Source of the DNA: Meta bourneti
Lineage: Eukaryota; Arthropoda; Arachnida; Araneae; Tetragnathidae
Length of the DNA: 64,000 nucleotides
NCBI GenBank assembly: GCA_933210815.1
Contig: OW119932.1
Coordinates: forward strand, 89,441,991-89,505,990
Direction of reading: 5' to 3'
In this document: positions 41,290 through 52,520 of the stretch, piece after piece
How the letters are laid out: each line of letters begins with the position of its first letter
How positions within the stretch are numbered: the first letter of the stretch is position 1
Position numbers and translations under genes: made by a program
Notes under the pieces: generated by a model
What the model was told of the DNA's origin: nothing
What the model saw: the letters and a program-made list of their open reading frames with translations, nothing else
Databases searched by the model: none

Positions 41290-42084
41290 TCTAACATTGG
41301 TCTTGTCCATTTTCACTTAAAAGAAATTTTCCTTTCGTTATCTCCACTTTATTTTTTCTATTGAGTTTGATTGCGATATGAAATTTATATACATAAGAAA
41401 GCAACTAATCATAGTGATCAAAGCATTTTTGTCGTTGGAGGCGAAAAAGTTGGATCAAAATTAAACCGTTTTCGATATCCAATTCGAATATGTTTTTTGA
41501 AAAAAGGTAAAATATTACCCAAACTACTCATTCTACGGAAAACGGTTGGAAACTGATACACTTTGGTTTGATTAAATAAGTCTTATTCACGATTCTTTGC
41601 AGCAGTCATACTAGAGGAAAATAAGTTATCAGAGCAATTCTTTGAAAGATTGTTGATTTTATTAAAAACGAATACCACGAATTTTTGCCTCAATGTATCT
41701 AACCATTTCTCTGAGCGTCGTGAGGATTCCAGGTAGTTACAACACAACACACGACTAAATAACCATATCATTGGTTAAAAGTTTCGAGAGATTATATGGG
41801 TCAAGAAGGTCAACGGGTTAAAAATCGTGCAGGTCGCAAGGTTGAATTTTATATGTGAACCCCTCAGTGCGTGTTAATACTCGAGAGGTTGAAAGTAAGG
41901 GCAACAAAATGTTGAAATAAAACAATGGGACTTTTGAAATAAAGGAAATGTAGAACATTCCCAAAAAAGTAAATTTTGCCGAATAAAAGAACAATGAAAA
42001 TCTTTCAATACCTTTTACTTTTGAATTTAAAATGGGTAAACAACTAAAATAAGGTTTGTAGAATATTTTTTCCAAAAGATTTCT
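41290..42084. other. Intergenic, no gene seen
   Basis: Only short ORFs without recognisable content are present. Confidence 0.4.
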
Positions 42085-42160
42085 AGGAATTCATCCCGGA
42101 CCATCGCCAATATCCCATTGTGTTGCTCCAGTGTCACGTTAAATAATATGTCTACCTACC
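42085..42160 (+). mobile_element. SINE-A/LINE 3' tail
   Basis: Only the last ~75 bases are present (ATCCCGGACCATCGCC to CTACCTACC), without a SINE body upstream. Confidence 0.6.
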
Positions 42161-42429
42161 CTAAATTTTCCATATTTTATGGAAAAGATAAATTGAAAAA
42201 ATCTTCACTTTTTATAATTGTAACTATTCTCATGTGTATAATGTGGCGAAATGTTCACTGTAACGTTAAATATTGTATACTAATTTAGATTTTTTGCTGT
42301 TTGTGTTGTTTCTAAATAAAAATTAGAAAATCCTAATTTGTTCAATATTCATTGTTAAACCAAGCTCGTTTCACGAGTTCATTAAAATTAAATTTTAAGT
42401 AATACTGAAGAATTTCCTTTCAAAGTTAC

Positions 42430-42643
42430 GGGGCCATCGTGGCTCAGGGGGTATGCCCACTGCGCTAGCAACCTTCGAGTTGTAAGCGGCGCAGGTTCGA
42501 TTCCTATCTGGTGCATTCCTCCCTAGGTGTATTTCTCTCTTCTATGACAGTAAAACTTTCTTTTTGTGTGTCTATTACTTGATATTGTATGTCTTCTGGC
42601 GCAGCATGGCCAAATATGTCTTGCGCTATAAAACCCCGAAGCC
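42430..42643 (+). mobile_element. SINE-C, full-length copy
   Basis: It has an A box (TGGCTCAGGGGG at 42440) and a B box (GGTTCGATTCC at 42494), then an unrelated body of about 110 bases. It ends with GGCGCAGCATGGCC...TTGCGCTATAAAACCCC. The first and last parts of that end can pair (GGCGCA with TGCGCC in better copies). Confidence 0.7.
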
Positions 42644-42649
42644 TTTTAG

Positions 42650-43205
42650 TTACTTATTGATTGACTTGGGGAGGGGTAACTGGGCCGAATAAATATTATT
42701 TTAATATAAATTTTTGAAATATTAAAACCATTTAAAAACTGCTTGTTTAAAATATTCTATCAATCACTTGAGCGACCATGCGAAATTATTAACACCCCCG
42801 AATACAACCATTAATAGACACTAGGATACGAGAGAGGAACAGTTCTGTATAGTGAACCCCAGTAAGGTATTTAATAAAATAGTGCTTTTGACCGAAAGAA
42901 AGAAAAGAAAAGTTTGAGGAAGGGGAATTATCTCAGTTTAAGGGGCTGTAATAAATTAAATTTTCCCCCAAATTGATCCTCCGAACCGAATGAAACCGGT
43001 ACTTCTAAACAGTCCTGAACAATTATCGATTAATCGTTGGATAATTTCAATCAAAAGAATCGACGAGCTCGTGAAAGTCTTTCAAAACTTTGACCCTTTC
43101 CACCAACCTACCTCTAGAACTTTTTCAATTGTAAATTTGTAGTCATTTGGGGATATCGATTATTTATCAATATACAATCGATTTAAACGACAGCTGAAAA
43201 AATAG
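42650..43205. other. Intergenic, no gene seen
   Basis: Nothing is recognised here. Confidence 0.4.
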
Positions 43206-43207
43206 TT

Positions 43208-43283
43208 CTCACGTTGGCGTGGATGTTTCAAAGGTGGGGTGTCAGCTCATGTGTTGACCTCGTCATCTGATCGGTCATCTTTC
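43208..43283 (+). mobile_element. SINE-A middle fragment
   Basis: TCACGTTGGCGTGG through GTCATCTGATCGG is present, then the copy breaks off. Confidence 0.6.
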
Positions 43284-43285
43284 GA

Positions 43286-43555
43286 GTAGGTAGGTATTTT
43301 AATGAACGTCACACTGGAGCAACACAACGGGCTATTGTTGACCGTCCGGGGTCAATCCTAAAGGGAACGACCGAGTTGTTTTGGATCATGGTCAGATCGT
43401 GAGGCAACATCTTAGCTGGAATTCCTCACCACGCCAACGTCAGAACATTTAAGGCCACGACAGATTTAAAGTGCACGAACCCCCTCTACACGACGGTGTT
43501 TGGTTGGATTCGAACTCGCAACCCTCCGGTTGCTAGTCCGCTACTCTTCCAACTT
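43286..43555 (-). mobile_element. SINE-A, near full length
   Basis: The tail GTAGGTAGG is on the left and a well-preserved head with the B box is on the right. Confidence 0.82.
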
Positions 43556-43792
43556 AAGGCGTTGGGAAAATGGCACTTCACTTTCTGAGATGTACCTACA
43601 ATTGTTTAACTGTCGATTGAAATTTTAAAAATTGTGAATTAAACCAGGCACTCAATAAGGCTCAGAAGGAAGAAAATCAACCATTTTTTGCAACATTTAT
43701 ACGAGCTCATATCGATTGTTGGTGAATTCATTTATCGATTATAATTGACATATCGATATTTAATGTGTTTCTCATTGATCTTAAATGGTGCC

Positions 43793-43832
43793 GTTGGGCT
43801 GCTACAGTGGGACGTTAATTAAATACTTACCC
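43793..43832 (+). mobile_element. SINE-A tail fragment
   Basis: It holds the GGGACGTTAATTAAATACTTACC-type end, with little else. Confidence 0.45.
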
Positions 43833-43833
43833 T

Positions 43834-44766
43834 ATTTGGTGCAAAATTTGTTAGGAGGCCCAAAAGGTGGGAAAATCTGCCAACTTTCTTACAATTTTAC
43901 TTCCCGGACCGTGCCCAATGCGATGCAAATTTGATTTCCGGTTATCTTAAAACATTTTTCATGTGAATATCGATTCTTTTATCGATATAATTTCTATATC
44001 CATTAAACGATCTTTTATACGGTGATGCAAAATTTTCAACAATTACAAAACATTTTTAATTGAGTGCTCATTAAAAAAATATTTTCATCCTCATATCGAT
44101 TACCCGATACTTGGTAAACCGTTTCTGGTCTATAAAGCATTCCTTCGCTTCGTACGATTGAGATGGAATTCTTTTTAAATTGACTTTTACGATAATGATA
44201 TAACACCTCTCATTCTCAGCTCTTTAATTGAATTATTTCAATTTGTTTTCTTTTTCTTTTAGCGAATAGGTTTGTTTTGAATAAATATTTTAGTCTGAAC
44301 ATGTAAGATTTGACAAATTTTCATGATTTCGTGTTGTCGCTTAAATTGTCTACAGAACCATTCTTGATAAAAAAAATTTATTAAGTGGATTTAATACTTT
44401 CAAACATTTTTGATATGGTTAACTAAGTCAATATTGCCAACTCACAAGCTAATCCACTACGAAGAGAATTTACAACGAAAATTGAGTGAATTTTCCTTTG
44501 AATTTTATTTTCTTAATTTCAAATGTAATCTTTTGAAACTAATTTGGTCTGACAGTGTATAAATATACACAAGACAAGATTTTTCTGCACATCTTTTTAT
44601 TAAGAAACAAAGCCATAAACATCACATCTGAATCAAAACATTTGACGTTATACAAAGCTTTTCACTATATTGTACGTCCAATTAAGAAGTTCTTGAGAGC
44701 GAGACAAGATATACAGAGGGAGATTCTGAGAGGGATAATACTATAAAATTACATCATTTGTGTTAT
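43834..44766. other. Intergenic, no gene seen
   Basis: This is AT-rich with several ATCGAT clusters (43730-44120). No gene is recognised. Confidence 0.4.
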
Positions 44767-45055
44767 GTAGGTATTTGAATTAACGTCGCACTGGAGCAAC
44801 AAAACGGGGTATTAAGGACGATCCGGGATCATCCCGAAGGGAAAGATCCGAGGACGCCTCTTAATTTTGAACCACTGTCAGATGACTTTACTTGAGCTGG
44901 CACCCCACTCTCCAAACTCCCACCCCAACGTGACACCACGAGAGATTTAACGTGTACCAGCCACCACGTACACGACGGTCTATGGTTGAATCGAGTCTCG
45001 AACTCGCAAACCTCCGGTTGCTAGTCCGCTACTCTTACAACAGGTCTACCGTGGT
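44767..45055 (-). mobile_element. SINE-A, near full length
   Basis: It runs from GTAGGTATTTG to the complete head on the right (B box in reverse, GTCTCGAACTCGC). Confidence 0.82.
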
Positions 45056-45427
45056 CCTATTATGATTCAAAGGAAACGACGTTGACGCCAGAGCTCAGCG
45101 TTCGAGTTCATGCTCCTCAAGACGCATTTTCTGGTTTACATGAAATAAGTATCCAAACATATTTCGGTAACAAATCTGAGGTTAATCATGAAGCGATGTC
45201 TGCGCCTATGGCCACAAAATGACTCGATCCGCAGTACATAGTTTGACTGGCTGCTAACCGTATTGGGGAGAAAAAGGTACCGTCAAAGGAATCAAAACAA
45301 TTCCCTTTTCAACTCTATTCTTTAAGCGTTCAATGAAGTGCAGTTAATTCAAATTTTCAGTTGATTTATTGAGATGAAACGCACCCGTATAACATGAAGA
45401 CGAGTTTTCGTTTTGAAATGAAGCACG

Positions 45428-45628
45428 CTACTGCCCATGCTGTATGAGCTTATATCCACCGTGATAGATTTGATAAACATTGAAATCCTCTTTAATGCTC
45501 GCTAAATTTAAAAGTTGGAATATATAATAGACTAGGATCAACAACACATACAAAGAGAAGCAATAAAGATATCTTTGCTTACTGAAGTTTGCCCATGTCT
45601 GTTCGGATCTACTCTTTCTGTAGGACAT
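45428..45628 (-). CDS. Possible small type II membrane protein or first exon
   Basis: From the ATG at 45628 there are 66 residues: a short basic cytoplasmic tail, then a hydrophobic segment of about 20 residues (YCFSLYVLLILVYYIFQLL) and about 30 lumenal residues. A TATATAA lies 40 bases upstream. The layout resembles the anchor of Golgi enzymes, but no catalytic exon was found downstream, so it may be a chance ORF. Confidence 0.25.
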   Translation of the reverse strand: MSYRKSRSEQTWANFSKQRYLYCFSLYVLLILVYYIFQLLNLASIKEDFNVYQIYHGGYKLIQHGQ

Positions 45629-45666
45629 GATCAATCCAAGTAAACGCCCAACAAGTATGTGCGTGA

Positions 45667-45673
45667 TTATATA
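45667..45673 (-). promoter_or_regulatory. TATA-like element
   Basis: TATATAA on the minus strand lies 39 bases before the ATG of the small membrane ORF. Confidence 0.3.
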
Positions 45674-46024
45674 AATGGTTTGGTAGTCTTACAAGGGGTA
45701 AAGAGAAAAAGGTTTAAGTAAATATAAACAAATTCTGAACACGAAGATCGTAATAAAGACTGTTCACGCAGTTTGCTACTACAAAAACTTCGTTATTCAG
45801 CAGACTTCTATAAACTACCTCGTTACGTCAATCGAAAACATCCAAGGCCTAATCACGTAATTGAATTTCATGTCGTTCCACCAGAACCTAAACTGAAAGG
45901 CAAAGTTAAACAAACAGGTTAAACGAACACAGAAAAAACAAAGGTTGATATAAAAACCAGTAGCATTCAGGCCTACTTTGTTCAAAAGCCAACTTCTTCC
46001 GGAAAGGCTAACATACAACGGATA

Positions 46025-46481
46025 CAACCACTGGTTCGATGAAGTTCCACCAGAGGGGGCTTTCGTTTACTGTCACGTGTGAACGGGGATTTACAAAAAT
46101 AGCAAAACTGCCTCCTCGTGCGGAAGCCGATCGAACCTCCACTGACCCCGGTACCGACGACAACGGCAGCATACGAAGACCCCCCGACGCTGCCGTTTTC
46201 CCGGGAGCGGGTTGCCGGACATCCGGAGAAGACAGTTTTGAGAGTCCCGACTATTTCTTTTGAGCGAAAATTCCTAATTGTGCCAGATGTGGAAGCATGA
46301 CAACATGAGTGACTGATGAAATTGTGAAATTAATTTTATGATGGAATTTAAATTAAACGCGTGCGTTGATGAATGTATTGAGTGGGTTTCGAACCGGCCA
46401 CCTTCCGTACGCAAGGCAGAAGCGCTGCCAACTGCGCCGCCGGGACTCGATCGTGCTCTTGCTTCCAATCGTACTCTTTTA
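46025..46481 (-). mobile_element. SINE-B, second copy
   Basis: This is the reverse complement of the copy at 38966-39406 over its whole length, with the same GC-rich core and tRNA-like head (right end). A SINE-A head starts two bases beyond it. Confidence 0.78.
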
Positions 46482-46482
46482 C

Positions 46483-46731
46483 AGCCGCGGTAGCCCAGTT
46501 GGAAGAGTAACGTACTCGCAACCGGAGGATTGCGAGTTCGAATCCAAACAAAGACCGTCGTGTACAAAGGAAGCTGGTGCACGTTAAATCCGTCGTGGCC
46601 TCAAATCTCCTCCCGTTTGTGTGGTGCGGAAGTTTGGAGAGTGGGGTACCTGCTCAGGTGTTGCATCGTCATCTGACCTTGATTCAAAATTGCGTGGTGT
46701 TGTCATCGGTACTTTCCCTTCGGGATTGTTC
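46483..46731 (+). mobile_element. SINE-A with excellent head, 3' truncated
   Basis: The A box TAGCCCAGTTGG (46491-46502) and the B box GAGTTCGAATCC (46534-46545) are both consensus. The copy stops at GGGATTGTTCCC, where a SINE-C-type end follows, so this may be a composite. Confidence 0.85.
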
Positions 46732-46744
46732 CCAAAAATATTTT

Positions 46745-46946
46745 ATAACCTTTTCCATTGGCTTCAACGTCTCTCCCTGGGTGTATTCCTCTCTTTTGTG
46801 TCAGTAAAGTTTCACTGTGTGTGTCAGTTACTTGATATTGTATGTCTTGTGTGAATTACTTAATATTGTATTGTCTGGCGTACCATGGCCAAATATGGAC
46901 CTTGTGCCATAAAACCCAAAACCAACCAACCAACCAACCAACCATT
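46745..46946 (+). mobile_element. SINE-C 3' part
   Basis: The body (CTCCCTGGGTGTATTCCTC) matches 42518 onwards. It ends with ATGGCCAAATATGGACC, CCATAAAACCC and five CCAA repeats. Confidence 0.72.
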
Positions 46947-46949
46947 GTC

Positions 46950-47790
46950 TCTCCACCTCGTATCTGAGAAAGGTTTTTCCTTCCTAGAGCAATCAGTCTG
47001 GCCCTCGGTTTGACAGGACGATTCCTAGTCCGATCAGTCTGGCCCTTGTGTAGTAGGATCAGGGGTCCGCCTACCTTAAAATAGCGAATTTCGACGACAA
47101 TTTTCAAAATTTTTTTGTTAAATAATATTATTGCTTGTATTTTAACGTTTCCAAAACTGTTTTATTTTTTATTCTACGCCATTTAGTACCGAAGATATCG
47201 TTATTTTAATGTAGAGGTACAGCTGTCAAACAAAATCGGAAGTATCAATTCGAAACCGGAAGTTGAAGGAAAATTCGAGTTTTATACTTCTTTTTGTTTT
47301 TTAGAATAATTTTTAGGTTAAAAAATAATTTTATAAAAGTTTTTATGAATTGGGCGAACGTTTTTGACATATTGAAAAAGACATTTTCTTTAGTAGTAAA
47401 ATCTTTAAATGCATTTTCCCGCAAATTATATTTTTACAAAATAGTTACTACAGTTTTTTCAATAACTTCTACAATTTTTAATATTTTTACTTGAAACTTT
47501 GCACATGCATTTTAAATACTATTGACTATGAAATGAACTAAAATCTTTTAATAATGTAGTATATTCTTTGATTTATAGTTGTTTTTGTGAATAATTTGCT
47601 TCAATTTTTGAAAATTTTTCATGAATATATGTATAACATAGCGTATCTTCCTTTATTTTCAAAATATTTCTTAGATTTTAGTTCATTTTGAAGATTATGG
47701 TTACATTTATGTTGTATACAAAGGAAATTAATTTTAAGAAATTTCTTTTTCTAGAGCATTAACCGTTTCCATAAAATTTTCATGAAATTT
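46950..47790. other. Intergenic, no gene seen
   Basis: This is very AT-rich. The short ORFs look random. Confidence 0.4.
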
Positions 47791-47797
47791 ACCTTAA

Positions 47798-48488
47798 CCA
47801 CTTAAATCACGAGTTTTTTTCGGAAAAACTGGTAAAAAATTATCGAGTTTTTTTTTGACAGAAAATGAATATATAGGTATAGTGTATGTTATTTTTTGCA
47901 ATTTCAGTTGCGGGGGGTGGGGTAAATGTTATAATAAAAATTTTATACAAACAAAGTGTAAACGATTTAATTACATGTTTATTTTGAATTTCATATTAAC
48001 TTCAGATTCACTTCCATCACTCAAGAGATCATCACTTTCATCTCTGAAACTTTCTGATAAATTGACATATTCAAAATCGTAAGAGTCGCTCATTATCAGA
48101 TAACTTTTCTAAACAAGTTACAAAAATACTTAGTAAAAATTAATTTATGGTTAACTGTTTACTTTTATGATATTTAACGTAATAAAAATGGATATATTAC
48201 GTTTTCCACACCAAACAACTGCTTTATAACAAAGAATTCCTAACAAACATAGCTAATAATCAAAATGCACCACGTGGTTTACACAAAAAAAATGCTGCAT
48301 ATGGTGCCATCTATGGTAAATAAGTTTAATTATAATCTAGCCTATCTATCTTTACTAGAACGGATCTCAGACGAGCATTAAAAATAAAATACAACGGGAG
48401 ACACAAGAGCGCCCGTGTGAGACACGGGCATATGCAAATTTGCCGGTAACTTTCGCCCGTGTCAAACACGGGCAAATGCGTTAAGCGG
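47798..48488. mobile_element. piggyBac-like non-autonomous element (691 bp)
   Basis: It is flanked by TTAA at 47794-47797 and 48489-48492. The ends are inverted repeats, CCACTTAA on the left and TTAAGCGG (reverse complement CCGCTTAA) on the right. Two subterminal palindromes near the right end, GCCCGTGTGAGACACGGGC (48411-48429) and a sister at 48455-48473, resemble internal repeats of piggyBac-type ends. The interior keeps a short transposase-like stub. Confidence 0.6.
47971..48093 (-). pseudogene. Stub of a piggyBac-like transposase N-terminus
   Basis: The 40-residue frame has an acidic Ser/Asp stretch (DESDDLLSDGSESE) like the N-terminus of piggyBac-type transposases. It stops long before any DDD catalytic domain, so it cannot be active. 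Confidence 0.4.
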
Positions 48489-48780
48489 TTAAATAAACAA
48501 TTTTTTCAAATGGCAACACAAAATAAATTAATTTTGGTATTATTTCTTTTTGTTTTACATCTGTTAACTATATAAAAACACAAAAAGCAATAACAATTTT
48601 AAAAAAAGTTATCGAAGGTAGGCGGATGCCTTAAGGCATCAAATAAACTAATTCAGACGCAATCTATAAACGAAATTTACATTCAACTACAAATCATGGG
48701 CGACGCAAGTTTAGTCCTTGTAACTAACTCCCTTGGATGCTTCTTCTGTGTCAGTAAAACTTTACTTGTGTGAGTCCCAA

Positions 48781-48999
48781 AGGGGGCTGGTGCGCGTTAA
48801 ATCTGGATTGGCCTCTCATGTCCTCACTTTGACGTGAAAGTTTGGAGAGTGGGCTGCCAGTTCAGTTCTTGTCTCATCATCTGACCGTGGTTCAAAATGA
48901 CTTGGTGATCCTTGGATTTTTCTATTCGGGTTTGATTCCAGACCGTCGCCAATAGATCATCGTGTAGCTCCAGTGCGACGTTAATTAAAATACCTACCT
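48781..48999 (+). mobile_element. SINE-A lacking the head
   Basis: It runs from AAGGGGGCTGGTGCGCG to TACCTACC. Confidence 0.78.
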
Positions 49000-49072
49000 T
49001 GTGTGTGTTCATTTTCTTCACGCATCTAGCACTGCCAGGTTTGGTCCTCGCGCCATAAAAACCAACCAACTG
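49000..49072 (+). mobile_element. SINE-C/LINE-type tail fragment
   Basis: It holds TCCTCGCGCCATAAAAACC with CCAACCAAC, directly behind the preceding SINE-A end. Confidence 0.55.
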
Positions 49073-49194
49073 TGGACGAGAGGGATTGTTTGACCCTCTT
49101 AGGGTTCAAATATATAACTCCACCAATAAAATCTTTCCTGGTATTTTTCCAAGGTCAGGAGGAGTATCACTCAAAAAGATTCTATTCCCAGGAT

Positions 49195-49443
49195 GGTAGG
49201 TAGATATTTAACGTCGCACTGGAGCAACACAACAGTCTATTAGCGACGGTCACGAATTCATCCCGAAGGGATAGATTCGAGGGCACACACACACACACAC
49301 ACACACACACAATGCCTCGTCATTTTTAAACACGGTCAGATGACGAGGTCAACATCTAAGAGATGGCACCCCATTCTCCAAACTTCCACACTACGCCAAC
49401 GTGAGGACATTTGACGCCACGACCGATTTAACGTGCACCTGCA
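49195..49443 (-). mobile_element. SINE-A interrupted by a CA repeat
   Basis: The tail GGTAGGTAG is on the left and the body runs to ATTTAACGTGCACCTGCA. A (CA)n run of about 27 bases (49284-49310) has expanded within it at the AGGACAACAC position. Confidence 0.75.
49284..49310. repeat. (CA)n microsatellite
   Basis: Thirteen CA units lie inside the SINE-A copy. Confidence 0.9.
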
Positions 49444-49444
49444 T

Positions 49445-52150
49445 GTAAAACCAAAAGGTTTTCATTTTCAGCTGTTCGTGTCTCAAGCAATATTTTAAAG
49501 TTTTTGCGGTGTTCTTTAAAATAAAAGCTGTATTCCTAAATTACATCTGTGTGATCAGCCGAATAATAAATACTAATTGAGCATTCAACATGAAACGTTT
49601 GGAAATTAACTGAATTAATTTCTATTTTATTTTAAAGAACAAAAATTATTTTCCAGTTCATGGGGATTGGATATGATGTTGAGGTTTTATGGTGCAAGGT
49701 TCAAACATGGACAAGCTGAACCAAGCCCAAGATATCAGTTCATGAGAAAGAATCAAATTTTGTTAAATTCAATACCCATCAATTTTATATCAGTCATAGC
49801 TTCTCTGCCTAAATTTATACATCGTTGGGAAAGCCCTGTGCAAAAGTGCTAACCTTTAAAAAATGTTTGGGCTAATCAGGATTTGGAATAGAAAGTTTTA
49901 AATAATTTACTTTACAACTATTAATGGTGATGGTTTTATTTTCAAGCAAATATATTTTTCATAAAACTTTTTTGTAAACAAATTCAAATTCTCTAAAATA
50001 TAGCTATCGTTGTCCTTTTCTGCGATATGAAAATTTCTTTCAAATACTAATCATGTACTGGAAATTAAAAGATTGTAGTTCTGAATGAAATGATCGTGGA
50101 ATAAAATATGTGAAAGATGAAATGAATAAATATGGAAAGGCTATTTATATGTTGACGAAAGAAATCGAGAAATGAATTGTTTTAAATATTAAAAAATATT
50201 TTAGGAAATTACTTAAGATTTAAAGCCTTATAAAGTATTACAGGAAATTTCGAAAATGTAATTTTCTCCCAGATGGATTTAATCATTTGATTTTATCGGT
50301 AAGTACTGTTTAGTGCTCTAACATTACAAATTGCCTTTCACCACATTTGCTCCTTTTAGATTTAAGTAAACAAAATTTTCTTTTGATGCGTTAACATCCT
50401 TTCCTGAAGTATCTTATAAACTTTCTAAGTGCAGATTCACGTTTAAACACGGTTTGAAAAAGTCATGATTTTTTAAAAAGAAACGAATCGGATTTTTTAA
50501 AATATAAATTGAATTTGAATGATTTTAACTAATTCGTTTCCTCTATAAATTTATACTTGGACCTGAGACATGCAAATGTAAGATTATTCGCTAGATAGCA
50601 TTAATTTATGTTTAACATTAACATACAGGATGTTTTAAGAATTACAGCAGGGCACATTTTTGAAAGATGAAAACAATCAAAATTATTTTGGGGATTTTTC
50701 TATGTTTTGACACGATTTTATTCTTTCATTTGAAATTTAACTTGCTGACACATTTGCTTAATATTTTATCAAGGAGAGTTATAATTAAAAAATTTTCATC
50801 AATCATATAAAATAGAATAGATGTTCACACTTCCTTTTCTTTAATGAACTGCTTTTCAAGTGCAAAAACAAAAAAGTGTTGGAAATATTCTTTCTACTGA
50901 TACAAAAGAAGTTGTGGTAATAAGATGGCTCTATGAATGGCTATCTAGTTATGGATACAATCACTGAAATCTATGTGAATATTCCCCATTCTGAAGGAGA
51001 TGCAATGTTTTCTCAAAAGGAAACAAACCAATTTTCAACTTTTGTTCGTATTTACATAACTACAGGTATCAAACTTGATGAATATGTATTGCTTTTTAAA
51101 ATATTAGCAGGATATTTCTATCTAGGCTCAGTTGGTTTCTTCAGGAGGGTTCATTAAATGAGCTGCAAAGTGAGGGAGAAGCACAAAAGTGGTCGTTTGT
51201 AACATGTTCAAAACAAATGTCAAACACTGCTCACCCAAATCAAACTTTTAATTGTGATTGCAGAAGTTTAGGATCATTCGTGTAAATTATTCATAAACAA
51301 GCGCATGTTTAAAGTAAGCATTTCCAGATAATGCCAAACCCATTATTCGTAATTACTTTAAATTGATGGAACATGTACCATTATTCGTCATGAAATTCTT
51401 TGTAAAATAAATAATTAAATAAAAATCCAAGGTCTCAAATGATTTTAAATAATCATTTCTTCTTATTCTACCATTAGGGTACTTTAAAATCATTTTATGC
51501 TAAAAAATTACGTTATATTTTACGAAAATTCTAGATGAGTTTCCTCTATTTAATGCATTATAAGCTGAAATGTTCGATAGAGCAGACTTCTCAAATAATT
51601 CGAAAATCAAAATGCATTTTGATTTAATGTATGTGATTAACGATTCTGAGCTTACGTTAATAAACTAAAGAAATTTTTTCGCATAATATCTAAGCGTCAA
51701 TTTTAATTTATCAGTAATACTTCGTCAAATTTCATGCTTTTTGTAACCACGTATGAAAACTAGTTCACGGTAACACCGATTCCTGAAGCAGTTCAGAATA
51801 CAAACACTTAAAAATGTTTGAATAGAAAACTTAAATGCAGAGGGCAGTTACGGTTTACTCAAATGCAAAAAATTCTCAAATTGTAAATTTAAAATAAATC
51901 ATACTATTTTTAATTTTGTTCTAAGTAGATGAAAGATTTCCCAAGACGTTGTGAATATCCATTAACTTATTTAAAATTCCATTGCATTATTAAAAAACAC
52001 AAAATCTTTTTTTAATGAATAACAGACATTTCAAATTCATATTTACGAAATAGTATGCCTTTACTTTTTGATACGTGCTTTTAAAACACTGTAAAGCAAA
52101 AATAAATTAGTCTTAAAATACCAACACAAAAGCAATAAAATATATTCCAA
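49445..52150. other. Intergenic, no gene seen
   Basis: This 2.7-kb AT-rich block has only short ORFs (for example 50933-51157) that I cannot assign. No window-wide repeat is recognised in it. A TTTATT at 52154 may be the poly(A) signal of zinc-finger gene 2 on the minus strand. Confidence 0.4.
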
Positions 52151-52520
52151 ATATTTATTTACAGAAAAAGTGTCCTCAAAATGTACTTAAAATTTTAAAA
52201 ACAATTAAAAAAATATTTAACATGAATAAATCAAATACTCCAATTGCTTTATCAAATGCGGTTAAAATCAGATAACATATGAACAAATCACTTAAAAAGT
52301 AAGTTTGAATAAAAAGTAACTTGCACATTATAATCGTGTTTCCTGGTTGGTGTTGCTATCAGAGAAATTGGACACGAAATAGTCTTGAAATTAAATTTGT
52401 TCTTGAGCATTCAACGATTAAGAGATATTTATATCAGACATGTTTCACAGTACAAGATTTGTCAAAGTCCATTTCTAATGTCACATTTTAAGTTTTCACT
52501 CTTGCGGTCATTTGAGACTT

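Noticed and set aside
45824..45897. An exon with glycosyltransferase-like WNDMKF
   Set aside because: An acceptor-like and a weak donor-like site flank it, but it lies upstream of the membrane-anchor ORF rather than downstream and I could not link it to anything.
46483..46550. Functional tRNA gene
   Set aside because: A and B boxes are good but there is no closed acceptor stem, and the sequence recurs as the head of a dispersed repeat.
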